Source of the DNA: Helicobacter winghamensis ATCC BAA-430
GTDB lineage: Bacteria > Campylobacterota > Campylobacteria > Campylobacterales > Helicobacteraceae
Assembly: GCF_028751035.1 (NCBI RefSeq)
Contig: NZ_CP063533.1
Location: forward strand, 1,240,001 to 1,304,000
Direction: 5' to 3'
Length of the DNA stretch: 64,000 bases
This document shows positions 17,705 through 26,400 of the stretch, piece after piece (within the stretch, counting starts at the first letter, position 1; every line of letters starts with the position of its first letter). The notes beneath the pieces were generated by a model. That model worked only from the letters and a program-made list of their open reading frames with translations, was not told the origin of the DNA and did no database searches. Position numbers and translations under genes: made by a program.

Positions 17705-18319
17705 GTGAAGAGAATTCATGTAAAAATTCACAGAATTAATCCCCTCTTTTTTTGCCCGCTCTAAAGACTTTGAAACAAATTCCCAATTAATATAATTAAA
17801 GAATTTCTCTAGATATGCTGGACGCGCATTTCTATGATCAATATAATAAGCGTGTTCCCATACATCTACAACAAGTAATGGAATCATACTTTCTGTTACA
17901 GGAGTTTGCGCATTGCTTGTTTGCTTGATTTCTAATTTACCATTGTTATACACAAGCCAACACCAACCTGAACCAAATAAAGTTACTGCAGAGTTTAAAA
18001 ATGTTTCCTTAAACTTCTCCAAACTTCCAAATGTCGCATTGATTGCTTCATCTAACTCTGCACTTCTAGCACTTGCATTAGGACTTACACAATCCCAATA
18101 AAAATCGTGGTTATACACCTGTGCTGCATTGTTAAACACTCCACCTTGTGCCTTTGTTACAATCTCAAATAAACTCTTATTTTCAAATTCTGTTCCTTTA
18201 ATAAGATTATTAAGATTATTCACATAAGTTTGATGATGCTTTCCATAATGAAACTCACAGGTTTCTTTGCTGATAAAACCCACTATTTCTGTAAATGGCA
18301 ATGTGCGTAATTTAAACAT
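17699..18319 (-). CDS. sodB: Iron superoxide dismutase
   Basis: Converts superoxide to hydrogen peroxide and oxygen. The 206 residues include YGKHHQTYVNN (first metal histidine, residues 25-35), the FGSGWCWLVY segment typical of the Fe type and the metal-ligand motif DVWEHAYYIDHRN. No signal peptide is visible, so the enzyme is cytosolic in sequence terms. The ribosome site is AAAGGA. A large inverted repeat sits between the promoter region and the ribosome site. H. pylori sodB is under Fur control, and similar control is possible here. Confidence 0.97.
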   Translation of the reverse strand: MFKLRTLPFTEIVGFISKETCEFHYGKHHQTYVNNLNNLIKGTEFENKSLFEIVTKAQGGVFNNAAQVYNHDFYWDCVSPNASARSAELDEAINATFGSLEKFKETFLNSAVTLFGSGWCWLVYNNGKLEIKQTSNAQTPVTESMIPLLVVDVWEHAYYIDHRNARPAYLEKFFNYINWEFVSKSLERAKKEGINSVNFYMNSLHA

Positions 18320-18331
18320 TGTAATCCTTTA

Positions 18332-18368
18332 AATTCTTATCCAAAACTAAAAGTTTTGCATAAGAATT
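18332..18368 (-). promoter_or_regulatory. Long inverted repeat upstream of sodB
   Basis: Outer arms AATTCTTAT/ATAAGAATT, one C:C mismatch, inner arms CAAAAC/GTTTTG, loop of 5 nt: 37 bp in all, ending 13 bp before the sodB start codon. A TAGAAT -10 candidate on the minus strand overlaps its upstream arm. It could be an operator or a 5'-UTR hairpin. No T-run follows, so a plain terminator of modD is less likely. Confidence 0.65.
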
Positions 18369-18408
18369 CTAACGCACAAACGCAAAATTTTCACTTTAAG
18401 ATAAAGAA

Positions 18409-19242
18409 TTAATTGATAAATTCCACCTTAATATCACAAATTTTCGCGCGATACATACTTGTGCTAACAAGCATATCAACACCGCTTTTTGCATATTCTT
18501 CTACATTCTCTAAACACACTCCCCCAGTAGCACTAAAGCACAAATGCTCAAACTCCGCTCTTAGTATCTCTACAAGCTCTCTTAAATCTTGCGGAGTGAA
18601 ACGCTCACATTGCAACACATCTGCCCCAAGCTCCGCAAATTTGAGCGCTTGCTCTTTAGATTCCACCTCAACAATCACACGATGTTCCTTAAAACGCACC
18701 TTTAAATCCTTAAAAGATTCCTTAAGATTTTCACAAGCCAGATAATGTTCTTTAAAGACTAAAATACTATCACTTAGCCCCAAGCGATGTGGAATCCCAC
18801 CGCCACAAATAAGCGCCTTTAACAAAAACTTTTTTGCAAAGGGCATATTCTTACGCGTCCCAAGCAATGCAATATCTGGCTTAACACCGCGTGCAATCTC
18901 CAACATTTTATATGTATAAGTTGCCACTGCGCCTGCATATTCTAAAAGATTTTGCAAAGTCTTTGCAATCCTAAAAAGTTTAGTGCGTTCCCCACAAACT
19001 TCAAGCATCAATTCTTTTGGAGCAACAAGTGCAGAATCACTTTTAAAAACAACTGCTTCAAGCCCAAAAATTCTGGCAATGCGCGCACATTCTTCTACAC
19101 AACTTGCTACAATCTCATCTTGCTTAGGATAAAAACACATTTTTGCAACTCCGCTAATCCCAAGCCCAAAAGTCGTGTTATCCAAATAGGGCACATCTTG
19201 CTCTACAAGTGCTATAAGTTCGTTATCGCTAAAATAAATCAT
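18409..19242 (-). CDS. modD: ModD-type protein (nicotinate-nucleotide pyrophosphorylase family)
   Basis: A 277-residue member of the NadC/quinolinate phosphoribosyltransferase fold. Visible family features are GTRKNMPFAKKFLLKAL, GGGIPHRLGLSDSILVF and the C-terminal ATGGVCLENVEEYAKSGVD region. Within mod operons this branch is named ModD, of undefined role in molybdenum use. The gene follows modB by 9 bp. Note that the H. pylori gene labelled modD encodes the ATPase, not this fold. An alternative reading as NadC is possible, but the GTRKN motif, sequence divergence and context favour ModD. Confidence 0.85.
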   Translation of the reverse strand: MIYFSDNELIALVEQDVPYLDNTTFGLGISGVAKMCFYPKQDEIVASCVEECARIARIFGLEAVVFKSDSALVAPKELMLEVCGERTKLFRIAKTLQNLLEYAGAVATYTYKMLEIARGVKPDIALLGTRKNMPFAKKFLLKALICGGGIPHRLGLSDSILVFKEHYLACENLKESFKDLKVRFKEHRVIVEVESKEQALKFAELGADVLQCERFTPQDLRELVEILRAEFEHLCFSATGGVCLENVEEYAKSGVDMLVSTSMYRAKICDIKVEFIN

Positions 19243-19251
19243 TAACTTCCT

Positions 19252-19893
19252 TTAAAGATTTGGTTTTTGCAACACTCTCAAAATAAGAAAAATAGCTAAC
19301 GCCACTCCGCCTAAAATCATCGCATAAAACCCTGCAATTTCATATTCTGCGCTTAGAGCCGCATTATAAATTGCAAGTGAAATAGTTTCTGTTTTGCCAA
19401 TGATATTTCCACCAATTAAAAGCGTGATTCCAACTTCACCAATCGACCTTGCAAAACCTAGAAAAAGCGCAGTAATTAATGTTTTTATAATACAAGGAAG
19501 ACTTATAAAAATAAAAGTATCAAGCCAACTTCTCCCAAGTGTGAAACTCACTAACTCCAAAGTCTTTGTTCGCTCACTAAAGGCAGATTCAATCGGCTTT
19601 ACCACAAGTGGAAGCCCCGCAATAAAACTTGCTAAAACCACCGCCTCAAAACTAAAAAGCAAATCCAAAAAACCAAGCATTCCATATTTCCCAAAAAGCA
19701 CTAGTAAAAAATACCCAAGCGCAATGGGAGGAAATACAAGGGGCAAGGTCACACAAATATCACAAATGGTAGCCACAAGCCCATTTGCTCGGCTTAAATA
19801 ATAGCCCAACAACACTCCAAAAACCAAATGTAACCCCAAGCACACAAACCCAACTTTTAGGCTTAAAAATAAAGGCTCTAAGGAGATTTGCAT
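19252..19893 (-). CDS. modB: Molybdate ABC transporter permease
   Basis: A 213-residue inner-membrane permease with five or six helices. The cytosolic EAA-like loop reads as LGRSWLDTFIFISLP around residues 118-132, followed by ALFLGFARSIGEVG, typical of ModB/CysT permeases. It overlaps the modA stop by TAATG, implying coupling. No ATPase gene (modC) is present in the operon, so the permease must use an ATPase encoded elsewhere. Tungstate or sulfate transport cannot be excluded from sequence alone. Confidence 0.9.
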   Translation of the reverse strand: MQISLEPLFLSLKVGFVCLGLHLVFGVLLGYYLSRANGLVATICDICVTLPLVFPPIALGYFLLVLFGKYGMLGFLDLLFSFEAVVLASFIAGLPLVVKPIESAFSERTKTLELVSFTLGRSWLDTFIFISLPCIIKTLITALFLGFARSIGEVGITLLIGGNIIGKTETISLAIYNAALSAEYEIAGFYAMILGGVALAIFLILRVLQKPNL

Positions 19894-20603
19894 TACTTCT
19901 CTAGACCATATTCCTTAAAAACTTCTTTTGCTTCTTTGGAATCCAAGAACGCCATAAAATCCGCTAATTCTGCGCTTTTAGAATCTTGCAATGGTGCAAC
20001 AACAATCAAAATCGGCGAATAAGTCTCTTGTGGAATCTCAATCATCTCTCCAAACTGCTCTTTATTTGCCAAATAATCTGTTAAATTAATAAAGCCAACT
20101 TCCACACTACCTTGTCTTAAATAAGTGCTAACTTGTGGCACAGTTGCTACAAACATTAATTTATCCTTCAAAGATTCCGCATAATTTGCGCTCTTTAAAA
20201 ACTCCATTGCTGCGATTCCATAAATTGCCTTTTTAGCATCTGGCAGTGCAATCTTATTCATTTTTTCTAAATCTTTTGTGCTTCTTAACTCCACACTTTT
20301 ACTTGCAACAAGCACCAATTTGCCTTTCCCAATTAGCTGTGCTGGCTTCACAGACAATTTAGACTTTTGGATAAACTTTTCATCGCCAAAAATCGCATCA
20401 ATCTTCCCACTCTGCTTTGCTTGTTCAATGACTTGCTGTAAATTTCCATAACTTCTTAACACTTTCTTGCCACTTTGCTTTTCATACAAAGCGCTAACCG
20501 TTTCTAAAGGCTTTTTATACCCAGCACCTGCTGCAATAAACACTTCTGCAAAACTCTGCACGCCCACAAACATAAACGCTAACAATAGCCCGACAATACG
20601 CAT
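19893..20603 (-). CDS. modA: Molybdate-binding periplasmic protein
   Basis: A 236-residue extracytoplasmic solute-binding protein with an N-terminal signal peptide (cleavage probable after FAEV-type residues near 19). The mature N-terminus AAGAGYKKPLETVSALYEKQ and the SYGNLQQVIEQAKQSGKIDAIFG segment are typical of ModA. It delivers molybdate (or tungstate) to ModB. It is the first gene of a modA-modB-modD unit. The upstream gap of 70 bp is very AT-rich with a TATAAT box. Confidence 0.92.
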   Translation of the reverse strand: MRIVGLLLAFMFVGVQSFAEVFIAAGAGYKKPLETVSALYEKQSGKKVLRSYGNLQQVIEQAKQSGKIDAIFGDEKFIQKSKLSVKPAQLIGKGKLVLVASKSVELRSTKDLEKMNKIALPDAKKAIYGIAAMEFLKSANYAESLKDKLMFVATVPQVSTYLRQGSVEVGFINLTDYLANKEQFGEMIEIPQETYSPILIVVAPLQDSKSAELADFMAFLDSKEAKEVFKEYGLEK

Positions 20604-20627
20604 TGCAACTCCTTAATTAAACAAATC

Positions 20628-20633
20628 ATTATA
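20628..20633 (-). promoter_or_regulatory. -10 element for modA
   Basis: TATAAT on the minus strand, 24 nt upstream of the modA ATG. Immediately upstream lies a short palindrome (arms TATATT/AATATA, 4-nt spacer) in very AT-rich DNA, too weak to name as a ModE or NikR site. Confidence 0.45.
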
Positions 20634-20673
20634 TATTAATAAATATAAATATATTTTAAAAGCTCAATTAAAA

Positions 20674-22492
20674 TTAAGATTCCAACATTTTATAGATTTT
20701 CTCTAAAATTCCATCTTTAGCACTAAAGTCCTTTGGATTTGCCACAAACAGATGCGCATTTTCCCCATAAAACTTAGCCTTAGGGGCTTCATACAAACCA
20801 AATCGCCAATCAAATCTAGGCTGTAAAATAATTAAAGTTTGGATTCCACAAAGCAAAGCTAAATGCGCTGGAGAGCTATCAATCCCAACCACACAATCTA
20901 AATCTTCCATTGCCTTATAAGTATCAAGCCAGTCTTTAAAGCCCTTTCCTACATTTTCCACATTTTTTGGAAGTTCAAAATCTCCCACTTGCAGGGATAT
21001 AAGCTCCACATTTTCTAATTCTAATAAAAAATTTAAGAAAAATTCTAAACTAAAATTTCGCGAATTATTTTCCTTAAGCGCAAAATCCGTATGCCAAAAA
21101 AATCCAACTCTTTTTATTTTATTTCTTGGTATTTTTCTCTTTAAAGTTAGCGGAGTTTTAAGTTCAAGAATTTTCTCTAAAGTATCAAGACCCAAAAAAT
21201 AAGGCAAAGAAGTCAAAGGAAGTGCGTAATCAAAACTCTGTGGAATCCTATCTAAAAGTTCTATTTTCTTAAAAACATCCTCCCTAGACAACTTTTCTTT
21301 GCAACAAAGGATACAAGGCACTTTGTGGCGAAAAATACACTTTTTTTGCCACTGCACAAAGTGCTTGCAGAGTGCGCATAAACATTAAAGTATCGCCAAA
21401 TCCTTGCTCACAATACACGCAAATTTCCTTATCCTTAAACGCATTAGAATCTTGCAAAACGCTTCTTTAGCAAGACTATAATGCAAAGGAGAAAAGGTAT
21501 TATTACTTGCAAAACACAAACGATACTCATAGGACTCTAGGGCTTCACTAAAGCGATTTTGACGCATTAAAAGATAGGCTAGCCAAAAATGCGCTATGTA
21601 TAAATTATGCGCATTAACATTAGGAATTGTAAAAATCCTTCTATACGCTTGCTCTGCTTGCGCATAATATCCTGTGTATTCTAAAGCACGCGCAAAGGCT
21701 AGCCAATACACATCATTATTAGTATTTTGCGCTTGTAAATTTATCAAAATCTCAAGTGCTTGCTGTGCTTCTTGCTTAGGTTTTTCAAAAAGATTTAACA
21801 AAATTTGCGCGATTCTCACTTCTAAATTTGTATTTAAAAAGATTTTTAATTGTGTGATTTCTGGATTTTCTATAATTTGTGGTTTAGAATTAAATCTTGC
21901 CGTAAGTGAGTCTGGTTCACAAGTTTGTGGAATCTCTACAAAGGGAGCGTTTTTAACTAGCTCATCTAAGACTTCCCTTGCAACTTTATAGCACGCACTA
22001 TAAACTTCTAATGCCTTTTTTGGAGCATTATAAAAATACATATCACCACATTCTAGCCACCTTTGCCATTCTTTAGGCGCGTGCTGCAAAAGCACACAAT
22101 ACATACTCTCCGCATTTTCTAGCAAATTTTGCGCCTTATAGACTTCGATGAACAATTCCAAACATTCTTTTTGTAAGGAATGCTGCATTTTAACCAACTC
22201 TTCTAAAAGCTTTGTAGCCTCTGCGTAATCTTGTGCTAAAAACAAGGCTTTTGCAAGATTAAGTGCGTGGAATATAGAATCTTTATGTAAATGATAACTT
22301 TGCGTGCAGAATTCTAAAGCCTGTGGAATCTCTAATTTTAAAGCACTTAAAGCAGCAAGTTCTACAAACTTATTTTGCAATTCCATATTTTTAGATTCTA
22401 ACTTTTTTAAATCTAACAAAGCCTGCACGCACACATTAAAACTTGTTTGATAATCCCCCTACAAAATAACACATTTGTGCCTTATCTAGCAT
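20674..22492 (-). pseudogene. TPR/glycosyltransferase-9 protein gene broken by three frameshifts
   Basis: The region encodes one protein of about 605 residues in three frames. An ATG at 22492 with AAGGG upstream opens MLDKAQMCYFVG but stops early. An extra G in the GGGGG run at 22455-22459 (minus strand) separates it from the TPR region (22448 to about 21460). Near 21456-21459 one T is missing: restoring it reads KEAFLQDSNAF and continues as VYCEQGFGDTLMFMRTLQAL, a glycosyltransferase family 9 start. Near 21300, after KVYFSPQSALYPL, one extra base shifts the frame again into the KLSREDVFKKIELLD part, ending at 20674 with the GIDSSPAHLALLCG nucleotide-sugar motif. Read unmended, it gives only a TPR fragment (22434-21385) and a GT9 fragment (21357-20674). 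It may be a decayed gene or contain assembly errors. Confidence 0.85.
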
Positions 22493-22502
22493 ACACTAAC
22501 CC

Positions 22503-23138
22503 TTATTTTAAAGACGCAATTTTTTGTGCATAATCCCCACTAAAAACATAGCTTCCAGCTACTACAATATCTACCCCTGCTTCTCTTAAAAGCTCGATAT
22601 TTGCACTACTTACGCCTCCATCAACTTCAATTAAACATTTTGGATTCCATATTTCAATTCTATCTTTTAAGCGTTTGATTTTCTCTAACACATTTGGGAT
22701 AAACTTCTGCCCGCCAAAGCCCGGATTTACACTCATTACAAGCACCATATCCACAACTTCTAGTAAGTATTCTATGCTTTCAATTCCCGTGTGTGGATTT
22801 AACACAACAGCGGGTTTAATGCCTAAATCTCTAATCTTTTGCACTAAGCGGTTTGCGTGCTTTTCTTCTTCAATATGAAAAGATAAAAACTCTGGTTTAA
22901 AAGGCGCAAACAAATCCACAAAAAAGGAATTGTTTTGCACCATTAAATGAATATCAAGAGGCTTTGTAGAAGCCTTTACCACAGATTCCACAACAACAGG
23001 ACCTAAGGTAAGATTTGGCACAAAATGTCCGTCCATCACATCAATATGCACAAAATCACAATCTGCCGCACAAATTGCCTGCACTTCCGCTTCTAATTTT
23101 CCAAAATTTGCTGAAAGAATACTTGGCGCAACAAGCAT
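22503..23138 (-). CDS. rpe: Ribulose-phosphate 3-epimerase
   Basis: Interconverts ribulose-5-phosphate and xylulose-5-phosphate in the pentose phosphate pathway. The 211-residue TIM barrel carries the metal/catalytic signatures HIDVMDGHFVPNLTLGP near residues 32-48, VMSVNPGFGGQKFIP in the middle and EVDGGVS near the phosphate site. It starts 10 bp upstream of the broken TPR/GT gene on the same strand, so that gene would have been translated from the rpe message. A TAGAAT box lies upstream. Confidence 0.97.
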   Translation of the reverse strand: MLVAPSILSANFGKLEAEVQAICAADCDFVHIDVMDGHFVPNLTLGPVVVESVVKASTKPLDIHLMVQNNSFFVDLFAPFKPEFLSFHIEEEKHANRLVQKIRDLGIKPAVVLNPHTGIESIEYLLEVVDMVLVMSVNPGFGGQKFIPNVLEKIKRLKDRIEIWNPKCLIEVDGGVSSANIELLREAGVDIVVAGSYVFSGDYAQKIASLK

Positions 23139-23169
23139 TTAAGATTCCTTAAATAAAAATTTTTAAAAA

Positions 23170-23175
23170 ATTCTA
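23170..23175 (-). promoter_or_regulatory. -10 element for rpe
   Basis: TAGAAT on the minus strand, 31 nt upstream of the rpe ATG, in the 113-bp gap shared with divergent fbp. Confidence 0.45.
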
Positions 23176-23217
23176 GCAAAATAACACTAATATTGCCCTA
23201 AATAGCATTGTTTAGTG

Positions 23218-23223
23218 TATAAT
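23218..23223 (+). promoter_or_regulatory. -10 element for fbp
   Basis: TATAAT, 28 nt upstream of the fbp GTG start; the predicted leader contains AAAGGGAG as the ribosome site. Confidence 0.6.
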
Positions 23224-23251
23224 AAAAAAATTTTTCAAAAGGGAGCAAAGC

Positions 23252-24133
23252 GTGCAAGCAAACGCCAATCTAGCAAAAGATTTGGATTCCATTCTTACAA
23301 AGATTAAGCAAGCAAGTTTGGAAATTTATTCTATTTTACAAAAAAGTCTAGGGGAATACACACAAAGCACAAATGCCACAGGCGATACGCAACTAAAAGC
23401 TGATGTGCAAGCGGATTTAATCGTGCAAAATACACTTAAAACACTTCCTTGCGTGAAACAAATTTGTAGCGAAGAGCAGACAAGTGCGATTACACTCTAC
23501 GATAATGGCACATATTCTATTGCTTATGATCCTCTTGATGGTTCATCTTTAATGGGAGCAAACTTAAGTGTGGGAAGTATTTTTGGAATCTATCAAGGTG
23601 ATTTTCTTCCGCAAAACTTAGTCGCAAGCGCGTATGTTGTGTATGGAATGGTAGTTGGAATCGGATTTACTTCACTTTTAAAAGAAGGTGTGGATTACTT
23701 CACTTATGATGGAGAAAAATTTGGCTTACAAAAATGCTTAAAACTTTCAGAAAAGGGCAAGTTAAACGCCACGGGTGGCACACAAAAAAACTGGAGCAAA
23801 ACACATAAAGAAAAAATGGAATCCCTTTTTGATGCAGGCTATCGCTTGCGTTATAGTGGAGGAATGGTTCCAGATCTACACCACATTTTAGTCAAAGGCG
23901 GTGGATTGTTTTCCTATCCTGCTACAAGCGATGCACCAAAGGGCAAACTGAGAATGCTTTTTGAAGTCTTTCCCTTTGCTTTTATCTTTGAAAGAGCTGG
24001 TGGAAAGGCGGTTTTTATTGATGAGTTAGAATCTAAAATCACACCCCTTTTAGAATTAAAGCCTACACATTTACACGACACTACACCTTGCTATTTTGGA
24101 AGCATTTGGGAGATAGAATTTGTTAGCCGATAG
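23252..24133 (+). CDS. fbp: Fructose-1,6-bisphosphatase class I
   Basis: Hydrolyses fructose-1,6-bisphosphate in gluconeogenesis. The 293 residues contain the metal-binding DPLDGSS motif near residues 92-98, the RYSGGMVPDLHHIL substrate region and the EVFPFAFIFERAGGKA C-terminal signature. The start is GTG, with GGGAG upstream. The stop overlaps the next ORF by 14 bp. Together with gapA and pgi in this window it supports a gluconeogenic central metabolism, usual in Helicobacter and Campylobacter. Confidence 0.95.
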   Translation: MQANANLAKDLDSILTKIKQASLEIYSILQKSLGEYTQSTNATGDTQLKADVQADLIVQNTLKTLPCVKQICSEEQTSAITLYDNGTYSIAYDPLDGSSLMGANLSVGSIFGIYQGDFLPQNLVASAYVVYGMVVGIGFTSLLKEGVDYFTYDGEKFGLQKCLKLSEKGKLNATGGTQKNWSKTHKEKMESLFDAGYRLRYSGGMVPDLHHILVKGGGLFSYPATSDAPKGKLRMLFEVFPFAFIFERAGGKAVFIDELESKITPLLELKPTHLHDTTPCYFGSIWEIEFVSR

Positions 24134-24428
24134 AATCGACATACAAAGCGCGCTAAAAGCCTTAAAAGAATGTCAGCAGCGCGAGGGCGTAACAAGCTGT
24201 ATGTTTTGCAAACACACACAAGCTTGTGATCAAAAAGAAGTATTTGCCAAAACCACACAAGAAAATCTAAGCCAAACACAAGAAGCACTCAAAATCTGCC
24301 AAGAATCTAAGGGTTTAAAAACTTGTGGAAACTGCCAAGAAGTCCTAGAATGTGCTATTAGAAATGATTATGTGAGTGCTGTTTATTTGAGTATGAATAA
24401 AGGAAATGGAGGAAGTTTTGAATTCTAA
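24120..24428 (+). CDS. Small protein with two Cys clusters
   Basis: A 102-residue protein starting at a TTG inside the end of fbp and ending inside the start of metG. It has two similar segments, each with an alpha helix followed by a CxxC-x5-C cluster (CMFCKHTQAC near residue 27 and CGNCQEVLEC near residue 73), which suggests a duplicated zinc- or iron-sulfur-binding unit. The C. jejuni genome also has a small hypothetical gene between fbp and the methionyl-tRNA synthetase gene, from memory of that locus. I do not recognise a named family. The start is inferred from frame and spacing. Confidence 0.8.
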   Translation: MLADRIDIQSALKALKECQQREGVTSCMFCKHTQACDQKEVFAKTTQENLSQTQEALKICQESKGLKTCGNCQEVLECAIRNDYVSAVYLSMNKGNGGSFEF

Positions 24429-26391
24429 ATTTTATATTACATCGCCAATTTATTATGTTAATGATATTCCACACATCGGACACGCTTATACAACAATTAT
24501 TGTAGATACTCTTGCAAGATTCCACCGCTTAAAAGGCAATAGCGTATTTTGCCTAACAGGAACAGATGAACACGGACAAAAAATAGAACAAAGTGCGAAA
24601 AAAATGGGGCAAGATCCAAAAAACTATGTGGATAGCATCTCAAAACGCTTCAAAGATCTTTGGGATTCTTTTGATATTGCTTATGATTATTTTATTAGAA
24701 CCACAGATTCTACACATTTACAAAGTGCGCAATATGTATTTTTAAAAATGTATGAAAAGGGTGATATTTATAAAGGCGAGTATGAAGGCAATTATTGCAT
24801 TTCTTGTGAATCCTTTTTTGCAAAATCACAATTAATGAGTGAAAAAAACTGCCCAGATTGCGGCAAAGAAACAACACTGCTTCAAGAAGAAAGTTATTTT
24901 TTCAAACTCAGCGCATACGCAGAAAGACTTTTAAAATTTTATGATGAAAATCCAGATTTTATCCTTCCAAAATCAAGGCGCAATGAAGTGATAAGCTTCG
25001 TAAAAAGTGGCTTAGAAGACCTATCTATTACACGCACAAGTTTTGATTGGGGAATCAAACTTCCAAAAGAACTTTTAGAAAATAATCCAAACAATCAAAA
25101 GCATGTAATGTATGTGTGGCTTGACGCACTTGTAAATTATCTAAGTGCTTTGGGATTTCACAATGATTTGCCAAACAAAATGGACTTTTGGCCAGCAAAT
25201 TTTCACATTGTAGGCAAGGATATTTTGAGATTTCACGCAATTTATTGGCCCGCATTCTTAATGAGCCTTGATTTGCCACTTCCAAAACACATTGCCGCAC
25301 ACGGTTGGTGGACCAAAGATGGCGCAAAAATGAGTAAAAGCATCGGCAATGTTGTTAATCCTAAAGAAGTAGTAGATGCATATGGGCTTGATACATTTAG
25401 ATATTTCATCTTGCGTGAAGTACCTTTTGGACAAGATGGCGATTTCTCACAAAGCGCGCTAATAGAACGGATTAATGCGGATTTAGGTAATGATTTAGGA
25501 AACTTGCTAAACCGCTTGTTGGGAATGGGAGCAAAATATTTTAATAACAAGCTAAAGGCAGATTTATCGGAGCTAAAATCTACATATTGTGATGAACTTG
25601 TGCAAATCCAAACAATCTTAGAAAGTTTGGAATCGCATATCAATGAAGTACAGATTAATCGCTACCTAGAAGAGCTTTGGAAACTCTTTAGTCTAGGTAA
25701 TGGAATCATCGCCAAAAAAGAGCCATGGCAACTCATAAAGGATAATAAACACACGGAAGTGGCACAATTATTGCTACTACTTGCAAATATCTTGCTAAAA
25801 GCAGCACTTTTTTTATCACCTTGTATGCCAAAAAGTGCCGACAAGATTCTAAAAGTCTTTGGTTTGAACGCAAACACAGAGTGTTTTAAGCGTTTTATCA
25901 CGCAAGGGGAGATTTTGGATTCCGTAATTTTAGAACCAACTCCAGCGCTCTTTCCACGCATTGAAGAGAAATTATTGCAAGATTCTAACATGGATTTGAA
26001 ATTGGAATCCAAAATGCAAAATAAAGAATCTAAAAGCACAAAGCTTGAGCCTTTAGAGATTTCTAGCCCTATTAGTAAAGATGATTTTATGAAAATCGAC
26101 ATACGCATAGGAACAATTATAAATGCAGAAGTTTTACCTAAGAGTGAGAAGCTTCTAAAGCTTCAAGTAGATTTAGGTGAAGCACGCCCACGCCAGATTT
26201 TAGCTGGGATTAAAGCACATTATTTGCCGCAAGATTTGCTAGGGAAGCAAGTTTGCGTGTTAGCAAATTTAAAACCTGCAAAACTTATGGGGGAACTAAG
26301 TGAAGGAATGATTTTAGCAGCAAAAGATAATAATGGATTAGCCTTTATTACACCACAAAACAAAAGAGAGAATGGAAGTCAAATTAGCTAA
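24418..26391 (+). CDS. metG: Methionyl-tRNA synthetase
   Basis: Class I synthetase charging tRNA(Met). It has HIGHAYTT near the N-terminus, a Cys-rich zinc knuckle (CISCESF and CPDCGKE), the KMSKS loop (KMSKSIGN) and an alpha-helical anticodon-binding domain. The last 110 residues form an EMAPII/Trbp111-type tRNA-binding domain (DIRIGTI and LKLQVDLG). I chose the TTG at 24418, which follows GGAGG by 5 nt and gives MNSKFYITSP. An ATG 12 nt earlier is possible but badly spaced from its ribosome site. A Lys/Glu-rich linker joins the catalytic part to the tRNA-binding domain. Confidence 0.96.
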   Translation: MNSKFYITSPIYYVNDIPHIGHAYTTIIVDTLARFHRLKGNSVFCLTGTDEHGQKIEQSAKKMGQDPKNYVDSISKRFKDLWDSFDIAYDYFIRTTDSTHLQSAQYVFLKMYEKGDIYKGEYEGNYCISCESFFAKSQLMSEKNCPDCGKETTLLQEESYFFKLSAYAERLLKFYDENPDFILPKSRRNEVISFVKSGLEDLSITRTSFDWGIKLPKELLENNPNNQKHVMYVWLDALVNYLSALGFHNDLPNKMDFWPANFHIVGKDILRFHAIYWPAFLMSLDLPLPKHIAAHGWWTKDGAKMSKSIGNVVNPKEVVDAYGLDTFRYFILREVPFGQDGDFSQSALIERINADLGNDLGNLLNRLLGMGAKYFNNKLKADLSELKSTYCDELVQIQTILESLESHINEVQINRYLEELWKLFSLGNGIIAKKEPWQLIKDNKHTEVAQLLLLLANILLKAALFLSPCMPKSADKILKVFGLNANTECFKRFITQGEILDSVILEPTPALFPRIEEKLLQDSNMDLKLESKMQNKESKSTKLEPLEISSPISKDDFMKIDIRIGTIINAEVLPKSEKLLKLQVDLGEARPRQILAGIKAHYLPQDLLGKQVCVLANLKPAKLMGELSEGMILAAKDNNGLAFITPQNKRENGSQIS

Positions 26392-26400
26392 AGGATAAGT

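Noticed and set aside
20634..20655. Possible ModE or NikR box upstream of modA
   Set aside because: The palindrome (TATATT/AATATA) lies in DNA that is nearly all A and T, so short symmetry is expected by chance.
21385..22434. Stand-alone TPR protein starting at GTG 22434
   Set aside because: The frame is open upstream into GDYQTSF, and the continuation is recovered by single-base corrections; it is better read as part of a broken longer gene.
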